Shown here in pieces: positions 9,306-16,864 of a stretch of 64,000 bases of DNA. The notes beneath the pieces were generated by a model. It saw nothing but the letters and a program-made list of their open reading frames with translations. It made no database searches and was not told where the DNA came from. The position numbers and the translations under genes are program-made. The DNA is from Actinomadura spongiicola (GTDB lineage: Bacteria; Actinomycetota; Actinomycetes; Streptosporangiales; Streptosporangiaceae), in the NCBI RefSeq assembly GCF_003432485.1, contig NZ_QVNQ01000004.1:496001-560000 (forward strand). The letters are read 5' to 3'. Each line of letters starts with the position of its first letter. The stretch's first letter is position 1.

Positions 9306-10715
9306 TCAGGGGGTGGGTGGGGTGGTGGTGTCGACCCAGATGAGTTCCACTCCGGCGGAGCGGAGGACCTGGTCGCCCTCCAGGACGGAGTAGGGGCCGG
9401 TGAAGAAGCAGCGGCGGATGCCGGACTCGGCGATGAGGCGGGCGCAGGACGGGCACGGGAACGTGGTGACGTAGAGGTCCGTGCCTTCGAGGGAGACGCC
9501 CCTGCGGGCGGCGCGGCCGATGAGGGACGCCTCGGCGTGGATGGCCGTGGAGAGGTCGGCGCGGTCGCCGCGCTGGAAGTTGTTGCGCGGGTCGCCGTCG
9601 ATGTAGGGGGCGTACTCGGTGGGGAGGTGGTGGTTCCACGCCTCGTCGATCACGCCGTTCTCGCCGACGATGACGGCGCCGACCCGGCGCCACCAGTCGG
9701 AGCTGCGGGACGACAGGGCCTGGGCCAGTGCCGTGTATTCGCGGGCGAGTTCGTCGGCGGTGACGGCGCCGTCGTAGCCGGCGGGGCGTGCGGCGCGGCT
9801 CCATTCGCGGTCCCAGAAGAGGAACACCGGGTCGAAGGTGACCTTGGTGCGGGCCGCGAGGTCGTGGGCCTCGACCACGTCGCGCATGAGTGCGTCGTCG
9901 GGGACGGTGAGCTCGTCGGCGTGGACGGCGTTCGGCAGGTCCGCGGGCTCGACGACGGTGACGACGGTCGAGGGGCGGGAATGGCGGAGATAGTCGGCGG
10001 CGCGGTCCGGGTCGAGGGCGCGGATGTCCTTGCGGATGACGGGGAAATCGTCCGCGAAACCGCGGCCCAGGATCAGGATTTCGGAGGCGTCGTTGTGGCG
10101 GTCGAGGAAAGACTCGAAGGCCGACGTCAGGACGGGGAGGTAGAGGAGGATCTGCTTGTCGCGGTTGTCGGGGGCGTGGGGGCGCGCGGCGGGGGAGTCG
10201 ATGGCGCCCAGCTGGATGCGGCGCAGGCGGGCGGACGTGCTCACCGTCGACATGCGTTCCAGGACCTCGACCCGGCCGCAGTACTTCGCCTCCAGTTCGG
10301 CGATCTCCTCGGTGGTGTAGGTCTCGGCGGTCGCGACGAGGATGTCGGGGCGGACGAGTTTGATGAGGTGCCATTTGGGGTCGGTCTCCCTTTTCAGGGT
10401 GACGAGGCCGACTCCGCGCTGGTGGGTGACCATGCGCAGGCGTTCCATCTCCGGCACGGCCGGACGGTGGCGTCCCTTTCTGGCCTGGACCTTGGCGTCG
10501 CTGTCGACGCCGACGATGAGGAAATTGCCGAATCCGCGTGCCGCTTCGAGATAGCGGGAATGGCCTTCGTGGAGAATGTCGAACGAGCCGCTGGTAAGAA
10601 CGATCTTCTGCCCGAGGGTGCGAAGTGCCGAGACGATCTCGCGCAGCCGCGTCTCGTCGGTGACGAAGCGCTGATCGAAGCTGGACGCGTCGTCGAACAG
10701 TCCCTCGTAGAACAA
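9306..10715 (-). CDS. nucleotidyltransferase-dCMP deaminase fusion protein
   Basis: A 469-residue two-domain protein. Residues ~36-160 are a cytidylyltransferase-like nucleotidyltransferase (SGSFDILHEGH, HxGH at 49-52), of the class that joins a nucleotide to a phosphate-bearing substrate. A middle segment (~180-300) has no assignment. The C-terminal ~170 residues are a deoxycytidylate deaminase: zinc ligand and catalytic Glu in HAE (393-395), zinc cysteines 421 and 424 in PCPSC. dCMP deaminase makes dUMP, the substrate of the divergent thyA gene, so this half fits thymidylate supply; what the nucleotidyltransferase half makes is unknown. The start is 180 bases from thyA, with a palindrome near the likely transcription start. 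Confidence 0.85.
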   Translation of the reverse strand: MFYEGLFDDASSFDQRFVTDETRLREIVSALRTLGQKIVLTSGSFDILHEGHSRYLEAARGFGNFLIVGVDSDAKVQARKGRHRPAVPEMERLRMVTHQRGVGLVTLKRETDPKWHLIKLVRPDILVATAETYTTEEIAELEAKYCGRVEVLERMSTVSTSARLRRIQLGAIDSPAARPHAPDNRDKQILLYLPVLTSAFESFLDRHNDASEILILGRGFADDFPVIRKDIRALDPDRAADYLRHSRPSTVVTVVEPADLPNAVHADELTVPDDALMRDVVEAHDLAARTKVTFDPVFLFWDREWSRAARPAGYDGAVTADELAREYTALAQALSSRSSDWWRRVGAVIVGENGVIDEAWNHHLPTEYAPYIDGDPRNNFQRGDRADLSTAIHAEASLIGRAARRGVSLEGTDLYVTTFPCPSCARLIAESGIRRCFFTGPYSVLEGDQVLRSAGVELIWVDTTTPPTP

Positions 10716-10731
10716 TGTCGTCCCTTACCTT

Positions 10732-10746
10732 GGTAGCGCGCCTACC
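10732..10746. promoter_or_regulatory. palindrome GGTAG-N5-CTACC in the deaminase/thyA divergent region
   Basis: GGTAGCGCGCCTACC has perfect 5-base arms. On the minus strand a TACGAT -10-like box (bases 10753-10758) would place transcription start for the deaminase gene on this palindrome, a typical repressor position. No good -35 was found. An operator role is inference. Confidence 0.35.
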
Positions 10747-10894
10747 GGTGTCATCGTAGCGCTTGGCGTGCGCGGGGGCGGCCGTCCGGCCTGCGGCGCG
10801 GCCCGGTGGGTGCCGCCCGGGCGGTGGTCGCGCCGGTGGTAGCCTCGGCAGTCCGGCTCGCCGGAGCCCTGGTAGTCGCGCGAAAGTGAACCCC

Positions 10895-11791
10895 ATGTCG
10901 TACAAGCCCGTGGAGCAACGGACGCCCGATTCGCAGTATCGGGATCTGCTGAGGCGTATCTCGAATGAGGGTATTCCGGTTCCCACCCGGCAGGGGCCCA
11001 AGGCGTTCACGTTGATGCAGCAGACGCTTTCCTATGATCTGTCCAACGGGTTCCCGCTCATTCCGGATAGGAATATGGGGAGTTTCTGGCGGAAGCCGAT
11101 CGGTGAGCTGTGTGCTTTCATCAACGGCGCGCGCACGCTGGACGAGCTCGCCGAGTTCGGCTGCGACTGGTGGGGGCCCTGGGCGACCGAGAAGAAGACG
11201 TCCTCGCGGGGTCTTCCGCCCGGCGATCTCGGGCCGGGGTCCTATGGCGGGGCCTTTCATGACTTCCCGACGGGGGAGGGGGGCGGGTTCGACCAGTTCG
11301 AGCATCTGGTCGAGCAGATCAGCGATCTGCCGGACCTTCGGACGCATTTCGTCTCGCCGTGGATTCCGCAGTATCAGACGCGGGGGAGAGGGAAGGTCAG
11401 CGGCTCGACGATCGCGCCCTGCCACGGGTGGGTTCATGTGCGCGTGCTCGGCGGCGGGCTGCATCTGCACATGTTCCAGCGGTCGGGGGACGTCCCTGTC
11501 GGCGTCCCGTCGAACATGGTGCAGTACGCGGCGCTGACGCTGATGCTGGGGCACCTCACCGGGGTCGAGGCGTCGCACTACTACCACACGATTTCCGACG
11601 CCCACATCTACGAGGACCAGTGGGAGAGCGTGGAACTGCTCAGGGAGCGGGAGCCGCGGCGGCTTCCGACCGTGACGTTGAACGCCGAGGGGAAGAAAGT
11701 CGGCGACATCCACGACTTCCGGGCGGAACATTTCGAGGTGGCCGACTACGATCCGCATCCGGCGATTTCCCGGATTCCGGTGGCGACATGA
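10895..11791 (+). CDS. thyA: thymidylate synthase (ThyA family)
   Basis: A 298-residue protein with ThyA landmarks: the nucleophile in PCH (Cys176), phosphate-binding RSxD (Arg196), the dUMP-contacting Asn207 in PSNMVQYA, and the late HIYEDQ segment. It methylates dUMP to dTMP using methylene-tetrahydrofolate. Asn207 argues for dUMP and against the dCMP hydroxymethylase branch, which has Asp there. ATG 10895 is chosen because sequence upstream in frame is Arg/Gly/Pro-rich and non-conserved. It overlaps the next gene (dihydrofolate reductase) by ATGA. The first half uses noticeably more A/T-ending codons than its neighbours, hinting at acquisition. Confidence 0.88.
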   Translation: MSYKPVEQRTPDSQYRDLLRRISNEGIPVPTRQGPKAFTLMQQTLSYDLSNGFPLIPDRNMGSFWRKPIGELCAFINGARTLDELAEFGCDWWGPWATEKKTSSRGLPPGDLGPGSYGGAFHDFPTGEGGGFDQFEHLVEQISDLPDLRTHFVSPWIPQYQTRGRGKVSGSTIAPCHGWVHVRVLGGGLHLHMFQRSGDVPVGVPSNMVQYAALTLMLGHLTGVEASHYYHTISDAHIYEDQWESVELLREREPRRLPTVTLNAEGKKVGDIHDFRAEHFEVADYDPHPAISRIPVAT

Positions 11792-12312
11792 CGGTCACGA
11801 TCGTCGTCGCGGCGGCGGAGAACGACGTCATCGGGGTGCGGGGAGAACTTCCCTGGCACATCCCCGCGGACCTGCGGCATTTCAAACGGCTGACGATGGG
11901 TCACACCGTTCTCATGGGGCGGCGCACCCACGACTCGATCGTGCGGCGGTTGGGCGGGCCGCTTCCGGGGCGGACGTCGGTGGTCGTGAGCCGGTCGGTG
12001 GGCGGTGCGGCGAGCGGCGCGGGCCCGGAGGGGAATCCGCACTGGGCGTCGTCCATGGAGGAGGCGCTCGACGTGGCGCGGCGGCTCGGGGGCGGGGAGG
12101 TGTTCGCCATCGGCGGCCGGGCCGTGTTCGAGGCGGTGCTTCCCCACACGGAGCGCATCGTGCTGACCCGGGTGCGTCGGGACTATGAGGGGGACGTCAG
12201 CATGCCCGCGGGCTGGCTCGACGGGTTCACGGAGGTCGAACGCGACGACGAGAGCGGCGAGACGAGCGAGGTCCCGTTCTCGATCATCACCTATCGCAGG
12301 ATCGGCTCGTGA
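11788..12312 (+). CDS. folA: dihydrofolate reductase
   Basis: 174 residues, normal DHFR length. The N-terminus has the family pattern: a hydrophobic strand, then VIGVRGELPWHIPADL with the catalytic acid Asp28, followed by GRRTHDSI and the NADPH-binding IGGRAVFEAVL. It regenerates tetrahydrofolate from the dihydrofolate made by thymidylate synthase. ATG 11788 overlaps the thyA stop (ATGA), and its own stop overlaps the HIT gene start (GTGA), so the three genes are translated as one unit. Confidence 0.92.
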   Translation: MTVTIVVAAAENDVIGVRGELPWHIPADLRHFKRLTMGHTVLMGRRTHDSIVRRLGGPLPGRTSVVVSRSVGGAASGAGPEGNPHWASSMEEALDVARRLGGGEVFAIGGRAVFEAVLPHTERIVLTRVRRDYEGDVSMPAGWLDGFTEVERDDESGETSEVPFSIITYRRIGS

Positions 12313-12752
12313 GCCTCTACTGCCTGGAGAACCACCGCACCGAGGAGCAACTGCTCCGCATGCAGGACCTGGAGCGGCGAGGAGTCTGCCTGTTCTGCCC
12401 GGACGGGCTCGACGAGCATTCCGGGCTGGAGCCCGTCTGGCGCGGCGGGTCATGGACGATCGCGCCCAACGACTTCCCGTACCAGGGCACGAGCCTGCAC
12501 CTGCTCCTCATCCCCACCGAGCACGTCACGGACATGGCCGACCTCTCCGACGAGGCTCGGACGGGCTTCTTCGACGCGCTGCTCTTCGCACGCGAGAAGT
12601 ACGGCCTCGACAGTTACGGGATCGGCGTCCGCAACGGCCGCTGCGAACGCACCGGCGGCACGATCCGGCACCTACACGTGCATCTGCTCGTGGGCGACCC
12701 GGCCACGGCGGCCGAGTCGCCGGTCCGCATGAGGTTCAGTTCCGCGGTCTGA
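12309..12752 (+). CDS. HIT family protein (nucleotide hydrolase/transferase)
   Basis: 147 residues with the histidine triad HLHVHLL near 121-127 and an upstream PNDFPYQGTSLHLLLIP strand typical of HIT proteins, which hydrolyse or transfer nucleoside phosphates. A Cys pair (CLENH, CLFC) near the N-terminus may bind zinc. GTG start overlaps the DHFR stop by four bases. Its place in the operon suggests a role in nucleotide clean-up linked to dTMP synthesis; the actual substrate is not shown. Confidence 0.85.
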   Translation: MSLYCLENHRTEEQLLRMQDLERRGVCLFCPDGLDEHSGLEPVWRGGSWTIAPNDFPYQGTSLHLLLIPTEHVTDMADLSDEARTGFFDALLFAREKYGLDSYGIGVRNGRCERTGGTIRHLHVHLLVGDPATAAESPVRMRFSSAV

Positions 12753-12786
12753 CGGCAGGTGAGACGCGGGCGCGTGCGCGCGTCGT

Positions 12787-13161
12787 TCAGGAGCGGTGTG
12801 AAAGTTCCTGGACGTTCCAGCCGTTGCCGTCCGGGTCCTTGAAGAAGACGAAGCGTCCCCACGGGAAGTCCTGCACCTCGCTGACCTCGGCGCCGCGGGC
12901 GACGAGTTCGGCGCGGGCGGCGTCGGCGTCCTCGACGACGAGTTGCAGCCCCTGGTGGGAGCCGGGGACCATGGCGTCCTCCAGCCCCGTCCCGAAGGCG
13001 ACGGAACACGCCGACCCGGGCGGCGTCAGCTGGACGAATCGGAGATTCTCGTTGACCCGGTGGTCGTGGTCGAGGTTGAAACCGATCTTCTCGGTGTAGA
13101 AGGCGATCGAGCGGTCCACGTCGGAGACGGGGATGGTCACCAGTTCCAGTTTGAAGTCCAT
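12787..13161 (-). CDS. VOC (glyoxalase/bleomycin resistance-like) family protein
   Basis: 124 residues, one VOC module pair: a beta-alpha-beta start VTIPVSDVDRSIAFYTEKIGF and a second half ending FVFFKDPDGNGWNVQE, with the typical late metal/ligand Glu. Family members isomerise, dioxygenate or sequester small molecules. It is convergent with the HIT gene (34-base gap) and lies just upstream of an MFS gene on its own strand (45-base gap). Substrate unknown. Confidence 0.88.
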   Translation of the reverse strand: MDFKLELVTIPVSDVDRSIAFYTEKIGFNLDHDHRVNENLRFVQLTPPGSACSVAFGTGLEDAMVPGSHQGLQLVVEDADAARAELVARGAEVSEVQDFPWGRFVFFKDPDGNGWNVQELSHRS

Positions 13162-13206
13162 GGGATCCTTCTATCCCACGGGGCGGACATTGCACTTCTT
13201 CCCAGG

Positions 13207-14499
13207 TCAGGCCGACTTCTGACCGCGATCAGAGTCCGGGGCGGGGGCGCGGATCAGGAACGTCCCGGCGATCACCACCAGACCGGACAGGGCCAGCACC
13301 AGGCGGGCCGGGACCATCCCGAGCGGGCTCACGTCCCACCGTTCGAGCAGGTCGGCCGCGGCGCCCGACAGCAGCGCGGCGAGCGCCAGACCGAACCGCA
13401 GGACGGCGTGGAACGCCGTCAGCGCCAGGTTGCGGGGATACCCCTCCAGGCTCTCCTGCAGGTACGTGATCCCGCCGACGAGCGCGGCGGTGGCGGCCCC
13501 GCCGAACACGACCGCGCCGACGAACGACCAGGTGATCGAGGCGACCGCGCCCATCATGGTGATCGTCGCGCCCTGGAGCGCGGTGGCCGTCCTGATCTGC
13601 GTCATCAGGCGCCACCGGCCCCGCCGGACGATGATCAGGCCGGTCAGCGCGCCCACGCCGAACAGCGCCACCAGCACCCCGAACCCGACCGGGCTCGCGT
13701 CCAGGACGTTCCGGACGAACACCACCCCGAGCGAGAACAGCGCCCCCAGCCCGAGCGAGACGACCGCGACCCCGGGCAGGACGCCACGGACGACGCGGAG
13801 CCGCAGCGCGTCCAGGAATCCGCCCTGTCGCTTCGTGTCGCTGTCGGCCGTCCAGCGCTCGCCCGGCGCCGGGCCGAGGTCGGGAATGGAGCGGATCGCG
13901 AAGTACGACACGAGATAGGTGAGCGCGTTCAGCCAGAACACCAGGACATAGCGCCAGTGGCCCTCCCACCCGGCGTTGTTCGACGCCCACAGCAGCAGCC
14001 CGAACGCGCCCGCGCCCACCGGGATCATGCCGTAGGACGTCGCCATCGTGATGCCGTTGGCGACCTCCAGCGTGCCGGTGTCGTGCTCCTCGCCGTGCTT
14101 GCGCTCGTCCCGGTCCTCGATGAGGAACGGGATGGCGGCGTCCCGGGCGGGCAGGAAGCACAGGCCGACGACCTCGATGGCGAAGGCCCAGAAGTACACC
14201 CACCACAGCCACGGCAGGACGGGCAGGGCCACCGCCATCCCGACCCGGATCAGGTCGGAGTTCAGCAGGACGGTGCGGCGCCGCCACCGGGTGACGACCC
14301 GCGCGGCGACCGGCGCGCCGAGCGCCGACGGGAGCAGGCGCAGCACCAGCACGCCGCCCACCGCCGTCGTGGATCCGCTCAGCTCCAGCACGAAGTACAT
14401 GAGGGCGAGCGTCCCCATCCAGTCTCCTAAAGAGGAGACCGTCTGGCCCACCATGAGCCGCCGGAAGTCGCGGCGGTTCAGTTGCTCCTTGAGTCCCAT
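13207..14499 (-). CDS. MFS transporter
   Basis: 430 residues with about twelve hydrophobic segments and the MFS opening FRRLMVGQTVSSLGDWMGTL; a hydrophilic loop (~205-225) separates the two halves. Start ATG 14499 is preferred because frame sequence further upstream is Arg/Gly-rich. The first 22 bases overlap the end of the upstream glycosyltransferase gene, so the two are probably translated together. It resembles the drug/metabolite exporter group with SLGDWM signatures. Cargo is unknown. Confidence 0.85.
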   Translation of the reverse strand: MGLKEQLNRRDFRRLMVGQTVSSLGDWMGTLALMYFVLELSGSTTAVGGVLVLRLLPSALGAPVAARVVTRWRRRTVLLNSDLIRVGMAVALPVLPWLWWVYFWAFAIEVVGLCFLPARDAAIPFLIEDRDERKHGEEHDTGTLEVANGITMATSYGMIPVGAGAFGLLLWASNNAGWEGHWRYVLVFWLNALTYLVSYFAIRSIPDLGPAPGERWTADSDTKRQGGFLDALRLRVVRGVLPGVAVVSLGLGALFSLGVVFVRNVLDASPVGFGVLVALFGVGALTGLIIVRRGRWRLMTQIRTATALQGATITMMGAVASITWSFVGAVVFGGAATAALVGGITYLQESLEGYPRNLALTAFHAVLRFGLALAALLSGAAADLLERWDVSPLGMVPARLVLALSGLVVIAGTFLIRAPAPDSDRGQKSA

Positions 14500-15671
14500 G
14501 CGGGTTCGACCCCCCGTACCGCGTCCTGAGACCGCGTGTCCCGCCGGTCCGGGGGGTCGACGGGAGCGCCGCGCAGCAGCGCGGCGAGCCGGGCGGCCGC
14601 CCGGTCCCAGCACCATGTCTCGCGCACCCAGCGGCGGCCCTCGTCCCCCATGCGGCGGGCACGAGCCGAGTCTGCCAGCAGGTCGTTCAGGACGCGCGCC
14701 AGCCCGTCCGCGCGTGTCGCGTCGACGAGGTGGCCGGTGCGCCCGTCGAGGACGGACTCGGGGCTGCCGCCGGACCGTCCGACCACGACCGGCAGCCCCG
14801 CCGACGACGCCTCCAGCACCGACAGGCCGAGGCCCTCGACCTGGAGGCCGCGCCGCTCGTCCCGGCACGGCAGGACGAACACGTCCGCGGCGGCGTAGTA
14901 GCGCGGCAGGTCGGCGGCGGAGACGGCGCCGGTGATCGTGACCGTGCCGGGCGCCTCCCGCGCCGCACGGTCGGTGAGATGGGCGCGTGTGGGCCCGTCC
15001 CCGACGATCATCAGCCGGGCTTCGGGATGGCGCCGGACGACGTCGGGCCAGGCGTCCAGCAGCCGGTCATGGCCCTTGCGGCGGACGAGCCGGGAGACGC
15101 TGAGGACCACCGGACCAGGGCCGAGACCGTGCCGCCGCCGCACCGCCCCGCCGTCCAGGCCAGGACGGAACCGCAGCGGGTCGACGGCCCCGGCGAGTTG
15201 CACCAGCCGCGTCCGGTCGCCGAGGACCGCCGCCATCTCGCCGCGCGTGCGGGCGGTGAGGAAGGTGAGCGCGTCGAAGGCCGGGGCGACGGCGCGCAGC
15301 GCGGCCCGGGTCGGCCAGGCCCGGAACCAGCCGATCTCCTGGCCGTGGGTGGAGCCGATCAGCCGCCGCACGCCCGCGGCCCGCACCAGCGGCGCGTACA
15401 TCGCGAACGGCGCGACGGCGGGAATCCAGCACGCCTCGGCGCCGTGCCGTGCCGCGAGTCGCCGCAGACCCCGGAACAGCAGGTAGCAGTGCCGCCGGAC
15501 GACCGGGAACTCCAGCCCGGCGTCGAACCGCGCCGCCCCGGGCCAGGCGGGCGCCACCACCAGCAGCCGGTCGGCGGGCAGCCGCCGCACCAACTCCCAC
15601 GTGAACGTCTGCACACCGCCGGGCTCCGGGGGAAAGTGCCCGGTCATCACGAGAGTCCGGGGTATGTCCAT
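14478..15671 (-). CDS. GT4 family glycosyltransferase (PimB-like)
   Basis: 397 residues with the GT-B fold of family 4: N-terminal FPPEPGGVQTFTWEL, typical of GDP-mannose-dependent phosphatidylinositol mannosyltransferase relatives, and a C-terminal donor-binding half with SVSRLVRRKGHDRLL, IVGDGPTRAHL and the ExxxxxxE-type region GLGLSVLEASSAGLPVV. It probably adds a hexose to a lipid or other cell-surface acceptor at the inner membrane face. ATG 15671 chosen; in-frame sequence further up is poor. The 3' end overlaps the MFS gene by 22 bases, suggesting that the product is made and moved by the same operon. Confidence 0.85.
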   Translation of the reverse strand: MDIPRTLVMTGHFPPEPGGVQTFTWELVRRLPADRLLVVAPAWPGAARFDAGLEFPVVRRHCYLLFRGLRRLAARHGAEACWIPAVAPFAMYAPLVRAAGVRRLIGSTHGQEIGWFRAWPTRAALRAVAPAFDALTFLTARTRGEMAAVLGDRTRLVQLAGAVDPLRFRPGLDGGAVRRRHGLGPGPVVLSVSRLVRRKGHDRLLDAWPDVVRRHPEARLMIVGDGPTRAHLTDRAAREAPGTVTITGAVSAADLPRYYAAADVFVLPCRDERRGLQVEGLGLSVLEASSAGLPVVVGRSGGSPESVLDGRTGHLVDATRADGLARVLNDLLADSARARRMGDEGRRWVRETWCWDRAAARLAALLRGAPVDPPDRRDTRSQDAVRGVEPAWDSRSN

Positions 15672-15804
15672 GGGGTCCCGTCTTCCCCCGCAGCGGGCCG
15701 TCATGCACGAAATCCCCTGCGTACGGGGGTGGCACCGGGTCCGATGCCACCCACACCGGACCCGGTCGCCTCACCCGGGGAACTATCCCTACCAACAAAG
15801 TAGC

Positions 15805-16704
15805 TTATTTCTCTTCGATGTGGGAGAGCTTGGCGGGGTTCGCCACCGCATAGATGCCGCGGACGCGCTCATCGTCCGGCGCGAGGTCCAGGACCATGAC
15901 CGCGAACGGCGCGTCCGCGTCGAACAGCACCGCGGACGGGTCGCCGTTGACCGTGCGGTATCGGACGTCGAGCCGCTCGGCGTCCTCCCGCCGCGCGGTG
16001 GCGCTGATGACGCGCGCCACCCTGTCGCGACCGTGCACGGGACGCAGCGGGCCCCGCGCGCCGCCGGCGTCCCGCCACAGCGTCACGTCCGGCGCCATCA
16101 GCTCCAGCAGCCCGGCGAGGTCGCCGCCCAGGGCCGCCTTGAGGAACCGCTCCGTGACCTGCCGCTGCACCTTCGGATCCGCCTGGCAGCGGGGGCGCCG
16201 CGCGTGGACGTGCTCGCGCGCCCGGTGCGCGAGCTGCCGCACCGCGGACGGGCTCCGGTCGAGGATCGTCGCGATCTCGGTGTGCGCGTAGCCGAAGACC
16301 TCCCGCAGCACGAACACGGCCCGTTCCAGCGGCGTCAACGTCTCCAGCACCACCAGCAGCGCCATCGAGACCGCCTCGGTCCGCTCGGCGGACACGCCCG
16401 CGTCCGGCTGGCTCACCAGCGGTTCGGGCAGCCACGGCCCGAGGTACGTCTCGCGGCGGCGGCTGATGTCGGCCTGCCGGGCGAGGGCGGTGTTCACCGC
16501 GATCCGCACCAGGTAGGCGCGGGGGTTCTCGATGCCGTCCGCGCCGTCCGCGGCGTGCCTGGCCGTCCACGACAGCCACGTGTCCTGCAGGACGTCCTCG
16601 GTGTCGGCGACGCTGCCGAGCAGGTTGTACACGACCGAGAACAGCAGCTCCCGATGATCGGCGTACGCGCGTGTGGCGACGTCCTCGGTGATGCGGTCCG
16701 GCAT
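15805..16704 (-). CDS. sigJ: ECF41-type RNA polymerase sigma factor (SigJ-like) with SnoaL-like tail
   Basis: 299 residues: sigma region 2 (LLFSVVYNLLGSVADTEDVLQD), region 4 (LTPLERAVFVLREVFGY), and a C-terminal SnoaL-like domain. Two ECF41 hallmarks are present, WLPEPL at 91-96 and NPAKL at 289-293; in this group the tail, not a separate anti-sigma factor, controls activity. ECF41 factors usually control the gene beside them, here the divergent DHA2 exporter. Both sides of the intergenic region carry the ECF41 -35 sequence TGTCACA. Confidence 0.92.
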   Translation of the reverse strand: MPDRITEDVATRAYADHRELLFSVVYNLLGSVADTEDVLQDTWLSWTARHAADGADGIENPRAYLVRIAVNTALARQADISRRRETYLGPWLPEPLVSQPDAGVSAERTEAVSMALLVVLETLTPLERAVFVLREVFGYAHTEIATILDRSPSAVRQLAHRAREHVHARRPRCQADPKVQRQVTERFLKAALGGDLAGLLELMAPDVTLWRDAGGARGPLRPVHGRDRVARVISATARREDAERLDVRYRTVNGDPSAVLFDADAPFAVMVLDLAPDDERVRGIYAVANPAKLSHIEEK

Positions 16705-16750
16705 GGCTGACCTCCAGTGCGCTCACCCCCGAGAGCCGCCCGCCACCCGG

Positions 16751-16811
16751 AATGTGACATCCCCAGCCGAAATGTGATGTGAAGCTCATCATCCGCCGGT
16801 CGTGTCACATT
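16751..16811. promoter_or_regulatory. paired divergent ECF41 -35 elements (TGTCACA)
   Basis: AATGTGACA at 16751-16759 and TGTCACATT at 16803-16811 form an exact inverted repeat. Each gives TGTCACA, the known -35 sequence of ECF41 promoters, one reading left to the sigma gene and one reading right to the exporter. The expected -10 CGTC is only approximate (CGCT at 16826-16829 on the right side), so the -35 part is the firm evidence. Confidence 0.6.
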
Positions 16812-16864
16812 CGCGGTGCCGAATCCGCTCAAGGAGGGCGACAAGCACGAACACGGAGGTACCC

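Noticed and set aside
10895-11791. ThyA-like dCMP hydroxymethylase for a modified base or nucleoside pathway
   Set aside because: The base-contacting residue is Asn207, as in true thymidylate synthases, rather than Asp.
12753-12786. GC-rich inverted repeat between HIT and VOC genes as terminator
   Set aside because: Arms GACGCG/CGCGTC are short, overlap simple CG repeats, and there is no T-run.
16803-16829. Complete ECF41 promoter before the DHA2 exporter
   Set aside because: Only the -35 TGTCACA is exact. The -10 reads CGCT where CGTC is expected, so I reported just the -35 elements.
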